The notes beneath the pieces were generated by a model. That model was not told where the DNA came from, did not search any database, and saw nothing but the letters and a program-made list of their open reading frames with translations. Made by a program: the position numbers and the translations under genes. From contig JASJFT010000086.1 in NCBI GenBank assembly GCA_030770425.1, positions 62,001-126,000 of the forward strand: 64,000 nucleotides of DNA, given 5' to 3'. This document shows, piece after piece, positions 35,226-46,794 of this stretch. The first letter of the stretch is position 1. Each line of letters begins with the position of its first letter. The stretch is from Darksidea phi (taxonomy: Eukaryota > Ascomycota > Dothideomycetes > Pleosporales > Lentitheciaceae).

Positions 35226-38200
35226 GGTGATGGTTTTGACTTTTGCTAGCGGAGTACAGATCGGGAGAGCTTTCGATTCGATTAGGTTGAGAAACAATAG
35301 CTTGTGTTAATGCAAGAGTTGAGCTCCCTCTCCTTTATACGCTTCCTTCCACATTTATTCGTTCATTCTCTGTCATATCAAGATGCGCTGTAGTCTGCCT
35401 CTTTTGGTAGACGTATGACCAATCGTGTGCTCCACAGTTTTGCAATGCATCGGCCGCCACTACTGACGTGACCCAACAATTACTCATCCCAGAGACCTTT
35501 ATTTTATCAGCAGATGAATTTCAAGAACATCTGGCGAAGTGTGTGAGCTCGAGATGGAATAGACCGAAGATGGAGCTTTGCCAGCCTCGGCAATTCTTCT
35601 AAGCGACGCGTCGGCCGCTGCAGCGATGAGTAAACGCAGGTGCACATTAATCATGAGGCGCGTAAAGTAAGCGACAATTCAGTTGCGCACGCCTTAGATG
35701 ATGGAATGGATGGAAAATTCGAAAAGTTGCCGTATTCAAGGGAATTTGAGTTAATAAAGCTGTCGAGATGGCATCGACACCACGCCGTGGCTGGGCGCAT
35801 AAGCGCCGGCTACAGATACCGGAGGGCTTTCGAGCGATCGTCCCCATAGTAATTCTTCGTGCCTACGGAGGCCTGTGCATCGCCGGCGATGATATGTGGA
35901 GATCGAGCAATCTGGGGGTGGATGGCGCCAACAAACAGGTGGTCGACGCTCGGGGTCTGGCACGGCCCGAAGCGGCTCCTGATCAAATCTCGGGAGCGGC
36001 ATCAGGCGTTCCGGTTTCAGGGGCCCACCTTCGTCTCGACATCAAACTCATCACTGTCCATCTCTCCATCGCTTCTCATCTTCGTTACACTTCATATGCA
36101 CGGCGCAAGCCGCGACAACTTCGCTACTCTTGTTGGCAGCGGTCTGGAAAGGGCCTGCAGGGGTGCTTGCATGCGTCGAATGACTCTTGACGAACATAGC
36201 CATTATTGAATTGCGTGCTACAGATGTCGGGATTAATATGCAGCCACAGTAAGACAAGAATGTGTGACAATCATGCTTCCATTCGTTCTTGACCGTTACC
36301 GTTTCTATTCACCGATCAACTGACCAGACCAAGTAGGAAACCTCCTCCGATACAAGGATCATGCACCAGAGGGTTCGACAGCTCTAAAGGTCGTCTGATC
36401 TGTACCAATCCGCTTCGCAAATCGTCTTGACTCAAACGCGGATGAAGACCGTTGTGTAACAGCACCGATACTGACTCGCGCATCGCTGAGCCCCGACACG
36501 GCTACATACGAACGCCAACATGCAACATCGACTGCGCCTTGCCTTGGCGTTCGTAGCGGAGGCAAACCGCTTATTGAACTAACTACCACGATGTGGCACA
36601 TTGCTATTAGTAGTCCGCTTTCGCGGGTACTGCTTTTCTCTCCGAAAAGGCACGCGTGCGACAGTTCATAATGCGGCCGACAGCGGCTCTTTCGATCTAC
36701 GATGGCGTTGAAGTCCGGAACGATGCCGAGCGTAGCATCTGGATGCTTGAATTCGGGATGGACGGCATAAGGTCACTCAGCCTTCCCGACCACGTCTATT
36801 CAAGAAAGGTTCTTTGCGATGCATCCCAACATGTGTCTGCAACGGTGGGCCATAGGCGGCGAAGCGCGGCAGATGTACTGCACCTTCCTTTTACAAACAC
36901 TGTACGGCAATGCACGAACGTTCATCACACTCGCTGAACTTGCATACAGAAGTCGACGATCTTTGGCACGGCTGCAGTACGTTATCCGCTCCTCTCGCCA
37001 CCGTTACCGCGCAGTCTTTTTCGAAACCCTGCCGTCCTCTACATCTACAATCTCTGCAAACCTCGTACTTTCTCTACTATTCGGTAACCCGTTATCTGCA
37101 TTCGCCGCTCTCTTTCCTCGAGCAAGACGAGTGGGGATTTCCGAGCTCCCGAGACGCTAGAGAATGCAGTGCGCCGTTCGGTGGAGACACGAACATGGTG
37201 CTGAACGAATACCTATGCAGCTGCGAACGAACTTGGAAGATAGCGTCGAGAAGCTCGTGGGCGCCCTTGCGTAATTCCCCTGAAGGCTTTGCGCATGGTG
37301 TGAGATTCGAGATAGCGGTGAGCACCCTATGTGCTGTCCAAGCCTTCTCCGCACGATCATCGCTTTCCCGATGCGCGGACTGATGACTAGTAGCGCATCC
37401 TAACCTCCGCGATTCGTCAACCACACCATGCCTATCGCTTCCGCTACGTAGGCGGGTATGCGCGCACGGAGAACAGCAACAATTGCGTCTACTCAGGCCG
37501 TTCTTTCCAGCCATTCGATTGGAAATCCTCCGTCAGCCTAGCCAAGCGTGCGTTACGACACCGTGCGGCTACACAGCACACCGAGCAAGGGTGTCTCGGC
37601 TACTGTATGCAATTGCCCAATCCCATCAACTCCTAACCGCCGAAGACGCACGACTACATGACCAATTTAGAGAGGCGCATACGCGCCGTCGCTTACTCCG
37701 CAAGAGCCATATTGTAGAAATGCTCCTAATAATGGCGGAGTTCGAGCTGCGGCTAGGCCCATGTATAGCCCGTGGTTATTGCTCGTGGCGTCATTTGACC
37801 CAATCGCAACACATGGTCTGGGTTACCCGAATACGGGGATGCCGAGACGGGGAAACCGTTACTCGGATTTTTCCACGTGCCTTGGTAGCCGACAGCTGAG
37901 ACATGCTGGCAAGCGCGGGCAGCTGAGACTCGCAGCTTTTGGTCGGCCGATTTGTAAAATATCAATGACATCTAACTCCAGATTGCGGCACAGCACAGAC
38001 GCTCAGCGCTCAATATACGAATTGCATCAGTGCGGCTAACGAACGAGTATTAGAATGTTCGACAGCCCCTGCAGCCGAGTCCGAACGCCAGGGTGCATAA
38101 AGTGTAGTGTCACAGGCTAAAGCTCCGACTGGCCGGCCGGACTACCTCACACACTCATCGAATATGCGCGTCTATGCAGTCCATCTGGATCCTAGCTCGC

Positions 38201-38446
38201 CATGATATTGAGGCGCCTCCGCGAGGAAGGATCGCCTGTATTGCGGAGAAGCGGGTGGGCTGGCGTGCGGGCCATCCTGTTTGACCCTGCATCTACTCAA
38301 GTGCTTCATAAAGGGTGCCACAGGCCACGTTCTTGGGCGTTCGTTCTTGCTACCTGCATTTGACACGAAGTGTGGAAGGTCGGTTGTTACACACATTTGT
38401 TTCTCGGTTTGGACGGAACGACAGGCTTAGCGCAAGCAAATACATT
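35226..38446. other. Long gene-poor stretch
   Basis: About 3.2 kb without a supported gene. Many frames of 80-157 codons occur on both strands with near-normal GC but no recognised domain, for example 36910-37383 (+), 37092-37514 (-) and 37483-37899 (+). The plus strand near 37580-37900 looks weakly protein-like. The overlap of competing frames suggests decayed genes rather than real ones. Confidence 0.35.
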
Positions 38447-40463
38447 ATGGAACCAACACACGGAGATGTTGCTGAACACCAACGGGACGCGAATATTTCA
38501 CAGCAACAATCCTCTTCCGCATCATCGCACCTGGCGTCACATTCAAGAGACTCGTCAAACACGGCAAGTACGTCGGAAAGCTTGAGCAAGCCAACATATG
38601 CCCCAAGTCTCTCTAGGAATACCGCTTCTCCGAAAGCGGATATGGAACAACAACGGCAAAGCGGCATGCCGCGCCCGCTCAGCACCTCGACGGGCACCGA
38701 ATCGACTGACGGCGCGTCCCCGTCAAGCTCGCGACCCTCACTGGCTACGATGCTTTGCTTTTGCGCACTCACACTTAGTATCTTTCTCGTCGCACTCGAC
38801 ACTGTTCTCATCCCCACAGCTCTTCCCTCAATATCCCTTGATTTTCACATCCCAGACTCTTTGTACGCATGGACGGGATCAGCATACCTCCTCGCCAACG
38901 CCGCCAGTATACCTTTCTGGGGAAAGTTAAGTGACGTGTTCGGACGGAAGCCGATAATCCTTATTTCCAACGCGATCTTCCTGGGCGGAAGTCTGGTTTG
39001 CGCGGTTAGTGTTAATGCGCCGATGCTGGTTGCTGGACGGGCGGTTCAGGGACTCGGGGGCGGTGGTGTAAACGTCTTGGTTTATGTTTGCGTGGCAGAT
39101 ATGTTCGCGATCCGGTAAGCTGCTCCTAACTACTGTCAGCAGAGTGAAGCAGCCTGAAAGCTAACCAACAACAGTGATCGGTCGTTTTACATGGGCATTG
39201 TAGGCGCCATGTACGCAGTAGCATCCGCCCTTGGTCCCGTCGTCGGAGGTCTTTTTGCGCAGCACCTAAACTGGCGATGGTGCTTCTACATCAACCGTAA
39301 GTAGTCTATCGGTTAGGATGACCTCGCAGTCGCTTCATGTTTGTTTTGGTCATGGCTGATGGTCTATAGTCCCCCTTGTTTCCATTGCTATCGTGACCCT
39401 CTACTTCACTGTGCGTCGCCGCGATACGCGCATCCCCTTCGTGGCAGGAATGAAATCATTCGACTGGCCCGGAACCTTCACTATCCTTACTGCGACCGTT
39501 CTCCTTCTAGTCGGTCTACAGCTCGGCGGCACATCATCGTACAGCGCCCCACTAGTCATCTGCTTCCTCGTTTTCGGCTCACTGGCGTTCTTCCTTTTCC
39601 CTTTCACGCAATGGTGGGATGAAAAGCATGGGGGCTCGCCTATCATGCCTCTGCGCATTTTCCGCGACGTTTCTAATTTATCGGCACTTAGTGTTTGCGC
39701 ATGCGACGCGCTTGTTTTCAACTCGGTCGCGTACTTTCTACCATTGTACTTTCAACTCGTTCTCTCGAGTTCACCATCAACATCGGGGGTGTACATGCTT
39801 GCCGTCGCCGTTCCGCTCGCCATCGTCTCCTTTCTCGGTGGCTGGATTATCAACAAAACGGGACGTTACCTCGAAGTTCTGCAAGCCGGCCTCGCGCTCA
39901 TGACCGTCGGTGTGGGTCTCTTCATTCTCTTTACTACTACCTTGAATCTGGGCATGATCATTGGTTTCCTTATCGTTATCGGAATCGGTTTCGGTCCCAA
40001 CTTTCACGCGCCCCTCATCGCACTGCAAACGCGTATACGCGACTCCGACATGGCCGCCGGCACCTCCGCATTCGGCTTCGTGCGCATGGTCAGTGGCGCC
40101 ATTGGTGTCGTTGTCGGACAAGTTGTCTTCCAGCTCCTAATGAAGCCGCACTACTCATCCTTCCGTGATGTGGGGCTGCCGGACGAGTTCGCGGATACGT
40201 TGGCTGGCGGAGAGGCTATATCGCAAGCCAGCAAGATTGCGCTACTGAGCGAGACACAGATGAATGTTGTGAGAGGAGGTTTGAACGAGGCTTTGAGGGG
40301 GACGTGGATTTTCTTTACAGTCGTGAGCGGACTGGGACTTTGCGTTTCTTTTGGCATTGCGCGGAAAAAGCTGGCGACTGAAAATGGAAAGAGGAAAGCG
40401 GGGGCAGAGAGTCCGGTGACGGATGAAGAGGCGGCGGTCGGCGTTGCTGAGAGGGAGAAGTAG
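38447..40463 (+). CDS. MFS multidrug transporter (DHA2-type, 14 TM)
   Basis: Three exons, 38447-39114, 39175-39296 and 39370-40463, with introns of 60 and 73 nt (GTAAGC...ACAG, GTAAGT...ATAG). The total is 627 aa. A Ser-rich cytosolic head of about 98 residues precedes the membrane core. Visible motifs are [11 protein letters not shown] in TM1 (117-127), motif [12 protein letters not shown] (159-169), [11 protein letters not shown] (197-207) and the antiporter-type [15 protein letters not shown] at the start of the exon 2 product. About 14 hydrophobic segments can be followed, the usual number for proton-coupled drug/toxin exporters of the DHA2 family. Transport of a toxic compound out of the cell is inferred from family. 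No biosynthetic genes lie next to it. The ATG at 38447 is preferred over weaker upstream starts. Confidence 0.85.
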
Positions 40464-41576
40464 ATGACGCGACGACATGATTACGATTGCATTTGGTTGG
40501 CGTTGGCACGGAACTTATAGACTCGGTGGCTTTTTGACGCGAAGATGCCTGGGACAAGAAGGCATAGAAATGGCTAGCATGTAGATGAATTGCTACAATA
40601 CAAACTTCATTCTGATATGCCTCGCTGTGTTACGTAGTGGCTGTTCGAGCAGCCCTAAATCACTTCGCTTGGACACGCACATAATAAATATCACTACTAC
40701 AATAGTCTAGTTACGCAATGCAGCTGTTCTCACTGGGAAAAAATACAAACACATGCAGCGGCGTCACGTTGTGTCACAATCAGCACTGAAGCCTGGATCA
40801 CCCAGCATCTTGTTGTTCGGGCTCATCCTCTAGGCTCAGAGTATTATGATTCTTGAAGAGCATGTCAGGCTGGACTACGTTCCAAAATGGCATTCCTCGA
40901 CGTAACTCGGGACCGTGTTTCCGTCTTTCCGGTCCTTGGCGTCGCTCGCTCGCTTCGATGTCATCCATGTCGAAGGTGTGTCGAGCCTTTCGCCATAACA
41001 CATTTCCATTCAGTCCTCATAGTAGGACTTTGTGCGCTAGAAATGGGGGACGAGATAGCGTGGAGTTCTGCTGCACTGCCAGCATGCCTTCCCCGCTTTT
41101 TACACTCGCTTAAACTTTAGCGTCGCGAGACAGCGGACGTCAGAGCCAGAGCGGTGAGAGCCTGCCTTCGCTTTTCCGAAACTTAACATGCATGCCCTGC
41201 CGTGTGAAGCCACTTTTGATTTGCTCGACACCTGCAGGACTAAAGCGTGAGGGTTAGTAACAAGAGGTGAGCGGCTTCCTCGATTGTGCAATGATTAGTA
41301 ATCGCTTCTATCGGCTCGATTTTTGGTGACTGTTTGGTTATAAAGTCCTCCGTACTGTGTTTCGTGCAGACCTTATAAAAGAGACTCCCACAGTGCAAAT
41401 TCAAAAAAAATAGTTAGATGCTCTAAGCACATATCTTTAAGTAACGTGCTTCACGGGCTCGCCGGTTATACAGTCAAGGCGGCTATTAAGCCACATTTTA
41501 AAAGGCGTTGAAGGTAATCAGGATCCATGGGACGACCTATACCAATTTTTTGGGATGGATCAAGCGCAGTAACCGG
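40464..41576. other. Intergenic with two dispersed-repeat copies
   Basis: It holds a sequence near 40690-40730 related to the AT-rich patch at 3435-3475, and the repeat copy at 41345-41412. No gene is supported. Confidence 0.45.
41345..41412. repeat. Dispersed repeat, copy B
   Basis: It matches 17886-17950 over about 65 bp with a few substitutions and small indels, sharing CTGTGTTTCGTGC and GAGACTCCCAC. Confidence 0.6.
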
Positions 41577-42296
41577 CTAGTCTAAACTAAACTCAACATC
41601 CCTCTTCAACACCACGATCTCGAAACTCGTCTTGCATCCCCAAATTCCCGAGTAGACGCCTCTCCTCACCTCCTTGTACCCTCGCTTCCTCCAATACGCG
41701 CCATTGAGGCATTCAATAGCCAAGATCCACAGCGTCAGCACCGCCGTTTTTCCGTCTTCCACCGCGCTTTGAAGCTGCTTCTCTCCTATATCGCTTCCGA
41801 CCCGTTGTAAATGTTCGCGTTTCTTCTCGATAACATGTCTTTCGAGGGAGCCCATGACTTCAATAGCAAGCCCCTTCTTCAAGTACCTCTCATCTCCATC
41901 GACACAAACCGCCTTTATCTCCCAGCCCGTCTCCACTCCCGCACCCTCCTTTTCCCAGCCACCTGCCCATGGCACAATCGCAGCATATGCGACAAGCTTC
42001 CCTCTCTTGGTGTCCTCGAGTCCAGCTTGCACTTCGACTGCGAGGTCCGCGTCACCACCGGTCGCGCGGCTTTGATCCAAAACCACCGCTATGGTGCCTT
42101 CTTTTCCGACTAAGTCTAGGACCGACTGTGTATTGGGAAAGCGGGCGGCTGGTATGAGCCATTTCTCCGGGTGTGGTGCTTTGGGTCGCGTGAATGCCAC
42201 GTTACCGAGCGTGGCGATTTGATTGGTCAATTTGGGGTTGGGGTTTAGATCGCCGCGGGTAAGGAGGATGGGGTCGGTGAGGCTAGGAATCGACAT
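41577..42296 (-). CDS. GNAT-like acyl-CoA N-acyltransferase
   Basis: A 239-aa protein from the ATG at 42296. An in-frame ATG at 42413 would add 39 residues of low conservation. The C-terminal half follows the GNAT fold order: GKLVAYAAIVPWAG (strand 4), WEIKAVCVDGDERYLKKGLA (acceptor strand, then the degenerate acetyl-CoA loop where R/QxxGxG/A is expected), and AIECLNGAYWRKRGYKEVRR (the closing strand-helix with a YWRKRGY motif typical of GNATs). The N-terminus begins MSIPSLTDPILLTRGDLNPN. The substrate is unknown. It probably acts in the cytosol, since there is no signal peptide or TM. Confidence 0.65.
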   Translation of the reverse strand: MSIPSLTDPILLTRGDLNPNPKLTNQIATLGNVAFTRPKAPHPEKWLIPAARFPNTQSVLDLVGKEGTIAVVLDQSRATGGDADLAVEVQAGLEDTKRGKLVAYAAIVPWAGGWEKEGAGVETGWEIKAVCVDGDERYLKKGLAIEVMGSLERHVIEKKREHLQRVGSDIGEKQLQSAVEDGKTAVLTLWILAIECLNGAYWRKRGYKEVRRGVYSGIWGCKTSFEIVVLKRDVEFSLD

Positions 42297-43191
42297 TTTC
42301 GTGATACTGTCAACGTAGGCGGCTTGATCAGGTTTTGGGCAGAGAGGGGCATGTCGCTTTCCCGATGAGTCATCTTGAACAACAACGGGATGAGTGCGCG
42401 CGGGGTGCTTCAACCGTCATGTCCTCATTTTATTCCATCGCCAAGGCTTGTTTTACTTCCAAGTTCGAACGAGCCTATCATCTCTATCTGTTTCTCCGTG
42501 AGAGGCGAAAACTACACTTGGGCGCACACATGTGCAAGTGTTATTGTAGCGTCACGTGAGAAGCAAACGCATACGGAAAAGCATAGAGATTCGTGAAGGA
42601 GGAGGGAGTGAGAAGGACACAAGGGCATATGTCCATTAATCATAAAAAATAGATACAAACACATGTTATCATAACTTCGCCAAAACGCCCGACGAGCGCG
42701 TACCCGGTATATAAAGGAGGACAAAGGCGCAAAAGGAGCGTCCAAACGGGTGAAGATCAAGGGCGGGAGCCGGAATCGAATAAAAGCGATCCAGGAGGTG
42801 CAGTACTAGGACAAAAGCCTATGGACGCTTTCGTGCATCTTACGTAAAGCGCATGCAGATCTAAATCAGGATACCGTACCAAATCCAATCATCTCACAGT
42901 CTCGGTATTGAGGGGAAGTTCAACGCAGCTACGGAACAAGTGTAGCGATACTACACTGAAATAATGACATAGGACAGAAGTGCCTGCATGTATTGATGGC
43001 ACCCGCCACTGCTGGAATCATTTGATCCTAACAGAATGTGTCGGCCTTCCCGTTTAGGCTCGTGAGAGATCGTCGATGCTCGACGCAGTAGGGAATTGGG
43101 ACGAGAGCCGCCTGAATCCTTTACCACTTGGAAGAGGAGGATTTCGTCAAGCGAACTCCGGTAGACACGTCACACGAATCCTTTTAATCCT
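42297..43191. other. Intergenic, no gene supported
   Basis: Promoter side of the GNAT-like gene and 3' side of the rhodopsin-like gene. Frames here are short and not recognised. Confidence 0.4.
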
Positions 43192-44708
43192 TTAAGGACG
43201 AAATTTTGGAGCAGAAGGCCTAGTTCTGTTTCTGGGTGGAAAAGGACTGAAGGTATGCCTAGCGGTCGGTGGCGGCGGTCGAGGTGTGGCATTGACAGGA
43301 TACAGTTGAAACGTGAACGATGGCAATGCTTGCACATCCTCCACATCGGTGTTTGTAGCCGACATTGAGTCTTGTTTTGAGTCGCTGGTGCGAGTCGGAG
43401 CCATGTAGCTTCCCATCTCGATGTCCACGGCAGAGTGGCCGTTGATATTGTTTACCGAGCCGTGCACGGAGGCATCTGGGCGCGAAAGGTGAATGTCTTT
43501 TTGGGTCTGTATGCCGCCGTGGTGGTCGACCGAGATATTCGTATGCGGTTCGGAGAGATAGCCATTCTTCTGGCCTGGGCTATCTGAGCTTTTAAAGCAC
43601 AACGTGGCAAGAATGGTGCCACCACGAGACGAGCCTAACGTGTTGCTAGCAGAGTCTTTGGAACGCGATCCCTTCGACCTCGACTTCGTCCGCGAAGTGA
43701 GCTTCTCCAACCTGAGGTACTCCATGCAGAAGACCTTAAGAGCAGGGGCGTTTGCGCACATTGCACCGATATGCAACTCAATCAGCGATACCTTCCAACA
43801 CACCCAGGCCTCCCATGTAACATCGTACGTCACGAAAAAGATGCGCCAACTGTAGTACGCACGCACGACGCCAATGGCGACAGCGCAGTATCCAATAGCG
43901 AAAATGCCAAACAGTGCTACCTTCTGACGAATCGGGATTTGGAGGTTCCAGTATAGAAATGTTGGAAGCACGGCGGCTAGCAAGTCTTGGGCAGCAGAGA
44001 TGACAGCGGCTGAGAAGACGTCGATGCCTTCGTCGAAGCATGTGTACTGGTAGCCGCTCAACACCTTAACGACGTCCATCTGGTCCCAAAACGCCGAAAA
44101 TGGTTTGCAGCCAAAGAGGGGTACTAGTGTGAAAGCGGTCGAACCAGCAGCGATAAAGCCGATGGAAATCCAGGTCGCCCATCGAAAAGTCTTGGATACT
44201 ACGCGTGTTGAGAGGCGGCGGAAGAAGAGGAGGATGGAAATCTTGATTAGACCCGAGACGAAGCTGAAAATGACTTCGATGGCCAGAACATACTTCCGCT
44301 GTATGACGAAGAACCGGGGTTCGATATCCCATACGTGCTTGTTGAAGTTATATATGTCGGAGGCTGCTCGGCGTCAGTATTGCCAGGGAACGCTGCAGGG
44401 TGACTGGCTTACAAATTGGGGTAATAATGGTAAGTGCGATGATGAACGGCTATAGAGGTTAGCGTTTGCGAAGCCTCTAAGTGTAGCGATAGATGTACCA
44501 GTGCAGCTACCATCAGCCAGTCGTCGGCTCCGGCATTGTGTTGCATGTGAATCCGGACCCATAGCCGCGCAAATAAGAGGCATAGAGTAAGTGGTCCCAA
44601 GATAAATGCAAGAATAGGTATAGTTTTAGGCCGTGTAACGGGGTTAGCATAGTTCGGTGTTGGCCACGACAGCATGACCTCCAGAGGAGGATGTATCCCA
44701 CCAGGCAT
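43192..44708 (-). CDS. Rhodopsin-like (SAT4 family) integral membrane protein
   Basis: Three exons on the minus strand: 44499-44708, 44413-44449 (37 nt) and 43192-44363. The introns are 49 nt each (GTACAT...ATAG and GTAAGC...GCAG). The product is 472 aa. About seven membrane segments can be read, beginning ILAFILGPLTLCLLFARLWV. Family marks are ADDWLMV at the end of TM2, and the Cys pair region GCKPFSAFWDQ...YTCFDEG. An unusually polar cytosolic tail of about 190 residues follows, Ser- and Pro-rich near the end. Relatives (fungal rhodopsin domain, SAT4/PTH11-like) sit in the plasma membrane and some act as receptors; ligand and role are unknown here. No retinal-binding Lys claim is made. A dead relative lies at 21808-23020. 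Confidence 0.8.
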
Positions 44709-45207
44709 CTGGAGAAACGATCGCGAAGTATGTAAGTAAAGGACGTAGTCGGTCCGAGGGAGGCAAAGAGAGAGATGCTCATAGCAAACAAGGGCGTGGG
44801 GTATGCCTGTCTAAGTGCATTTTGGCAGCTGTACCTGGGCGCTACCGGAACCAAAACTTTAAGTGGCGCCATGAACGTAATTTGTTCTTCCGAAAGTTTC
44901 CAAAGAAAGTTTTGGTTTCAGCCAGCGTATGCTGACTGCGGGTGCGAATTCAGTCTGGGGTCGAGAGTGTTTAGGTAGGCTTCGTCGCAGTGGGGGGTGG
45001 CTGGCAAGTATGATCCAATCAAACGCCACGCCCGTGGAGAACCGTCTCGACGCTTGTGGTAGTACGCGTCTGTGAACGAACTTTAAACAGCACTAAGCCG
45101 CGATCGGCACGGCATGCCTTCGAAATGTTGTTTGACGCCGCTAGATTTAAGCGTACCACAGTAAAGCTCCGTGGCGCTGTTCCAAAGGCTAAGCTCGAGT
45201 CGCGGCA
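44709..45207. other. Intergenic, no gene supported
   Basis: Upstream region of the rhodopsin-like gene. No motif stands out. Confidence 0.35.
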
Positions 45208-46027
45208 TCAATGAGTTGCTGCATTCAGGTCATCACCTTCAGTATGCTGCTGTTTTCGGCAAAGTATGCGACCACATCCAATGCACACAATGACGTTCTG
45301 CTGTAAGTTTTTCTTTTGCAGCATTTCGAGACATGTGGTTGACGCGAGCTCGGCCTTTTTAGCATAGTCGGGAGATTGCCACGTGGGTGACACGGACGTG
45401 ACACTAAATCGAGCCCCGTCCAACCCTCGAGTAAGGTCTAAGGCACACCCTAGCGGTCGATCAGCCACTATTATCAGCGCCCAGTGGTCCGTGGTCCGAT
45501 GTGACGAGAGCTTCGTTGCCGTTCTGGATCGCCCGCGGAGGTGGTCTTGGACATCGGTCGACTTGGCGTGATAGAAGAATGCGTGCAAGAGTCGAGTGCG
45601 AGCAAGATTGAGGCGGTCAAATGGGTGTAAACCGTACGATAAGCGATCGGATAACCCAGCCCGGAAGGTGAGAATGGAGGGGTGGTCCATATGGAGAGTA
45701 CGTCGCGATCTCGCCCAATGCACCTGCAAACTCATCGCAACACAACGCCATGAAACACGAACTCAGTCCGCGAGCTTGAAACAGGTACTCTTGTTGGGAT
45801 GGCCATTGCATGAAGGTGACGAGATGCAGGATGCAGAGTACTGCTTCCGTCGACTTGTGCGCAACAACTATTGAGCTAACTTCGTGTTGGTATGCGCGCA
45901 CTAGTTCGTCTTGACGTCTCAGCCGACTTGCGCTCTCAGAGGCGAATGCGCGACGTAGGATAGTGCCATGCGAGGGCCCATGCTTTGCGAAGCGAACCGG
46001 GGAATCGCGGACCCAGTTCTTAGCCAC
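45208..46027 (-). pseudogene. Possible broken gene, family unknown
   Basis: Two overlapping minus-strand frames, 45617-46027 (136 codons) and 45208-45735 (175 codons), both have ordinary protein composition. The first contains helical sequence such as STEAVLCILHLVTFMQWPSQ, which is faintly like the middle domain of fungal Zn2Cys6 transcription factors. The second ends in CIGCGRILC. A one-frame shift in the overlap would join them into one product. No zinc-cluster motif is present, so the family idea is only a guess. It may instead be two spurious frames. Confidence 0.3.
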
Positions 46028-46794
46028 CTACATCGCCATACAAGCTCGTGAACGGTTTTAGATGCTCATCTCGACGGGGGGTTCTTGATGAACATGGGAG
46101 GAGGTAAACTGTGATCCGCTTTCCGCAACCGCCTGTCGTGCATGGACGGCGCAAAGCCCCCAAACGAGAATGAGAATGCGTAACTACTTAATTATGCAGC
46201 TCACAACTCACAACTGTGTCTGCGATCCCAGCGGGGCGGTCCGGCCGCTCGAGTATTGTCGTGGACGTTTCGCAAGCTCGTGTTTGACGCAGCTTCAAGT
46301 CCACACGTGTCAGGGGAGAAGAGGGGGCTATCAGAGCGAATGCAATAGCTCCGAGGGCGATAGAGATAAAGACATGGATACAACCCATTTGATGCAGCAA
46401 CATTGAAGGCACAGCTTGAGAGGACAGGTGCCGAGTATTGAAATCCGTCTCGCACTAGCCATATCCGGTCTAGCCACAAGTCGACTCGTCTCGCAAATAC
46501 CAAATAGATAGTATAGAATTCTAGAGCTATAAAAACATAACCTGGACTATATCTCTATAATAAGCGAGCCTTCAGGCTACGACTGCACTCAACAATTCTT
46601 TGCGCGTTAAAGTATTCGGGACCAGATACCTTTTTGTGTCACCTTTTTGGGTTATTCCGCGAGTTCGAAGCGACGGCTGCTACTCATTCGATAACTCAAG
46701 CATACTGCTCTGGCTTTCAGTGTACGTGCTCGATGCTCACGCCATGTACACCTGCTTGTGTGCCTCTGTCGGCTAAGGCTTGGAGATGGCTGCG
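46028..46794. other. Intergenic with dispersed repeat
   Basis: No gene is supported. It includes the repeat copy at 46609-46663. Confidence 0.4.
46609..46663. repeat. Dispersed repeat, less mutated copy
   Basis: AGTATTCGGGACCAGATACC and downstream bases align with 23146-23200. This copy keeps C and G where the other has T and A. Confidence 0.55.

Noticed and set aside
38447..44708. A secondary-metabolite cluster around the MFS transporter
   Set aside because: No polyketide synthase, peptide synthetase, terpene synthase or P450 is visible within the window.
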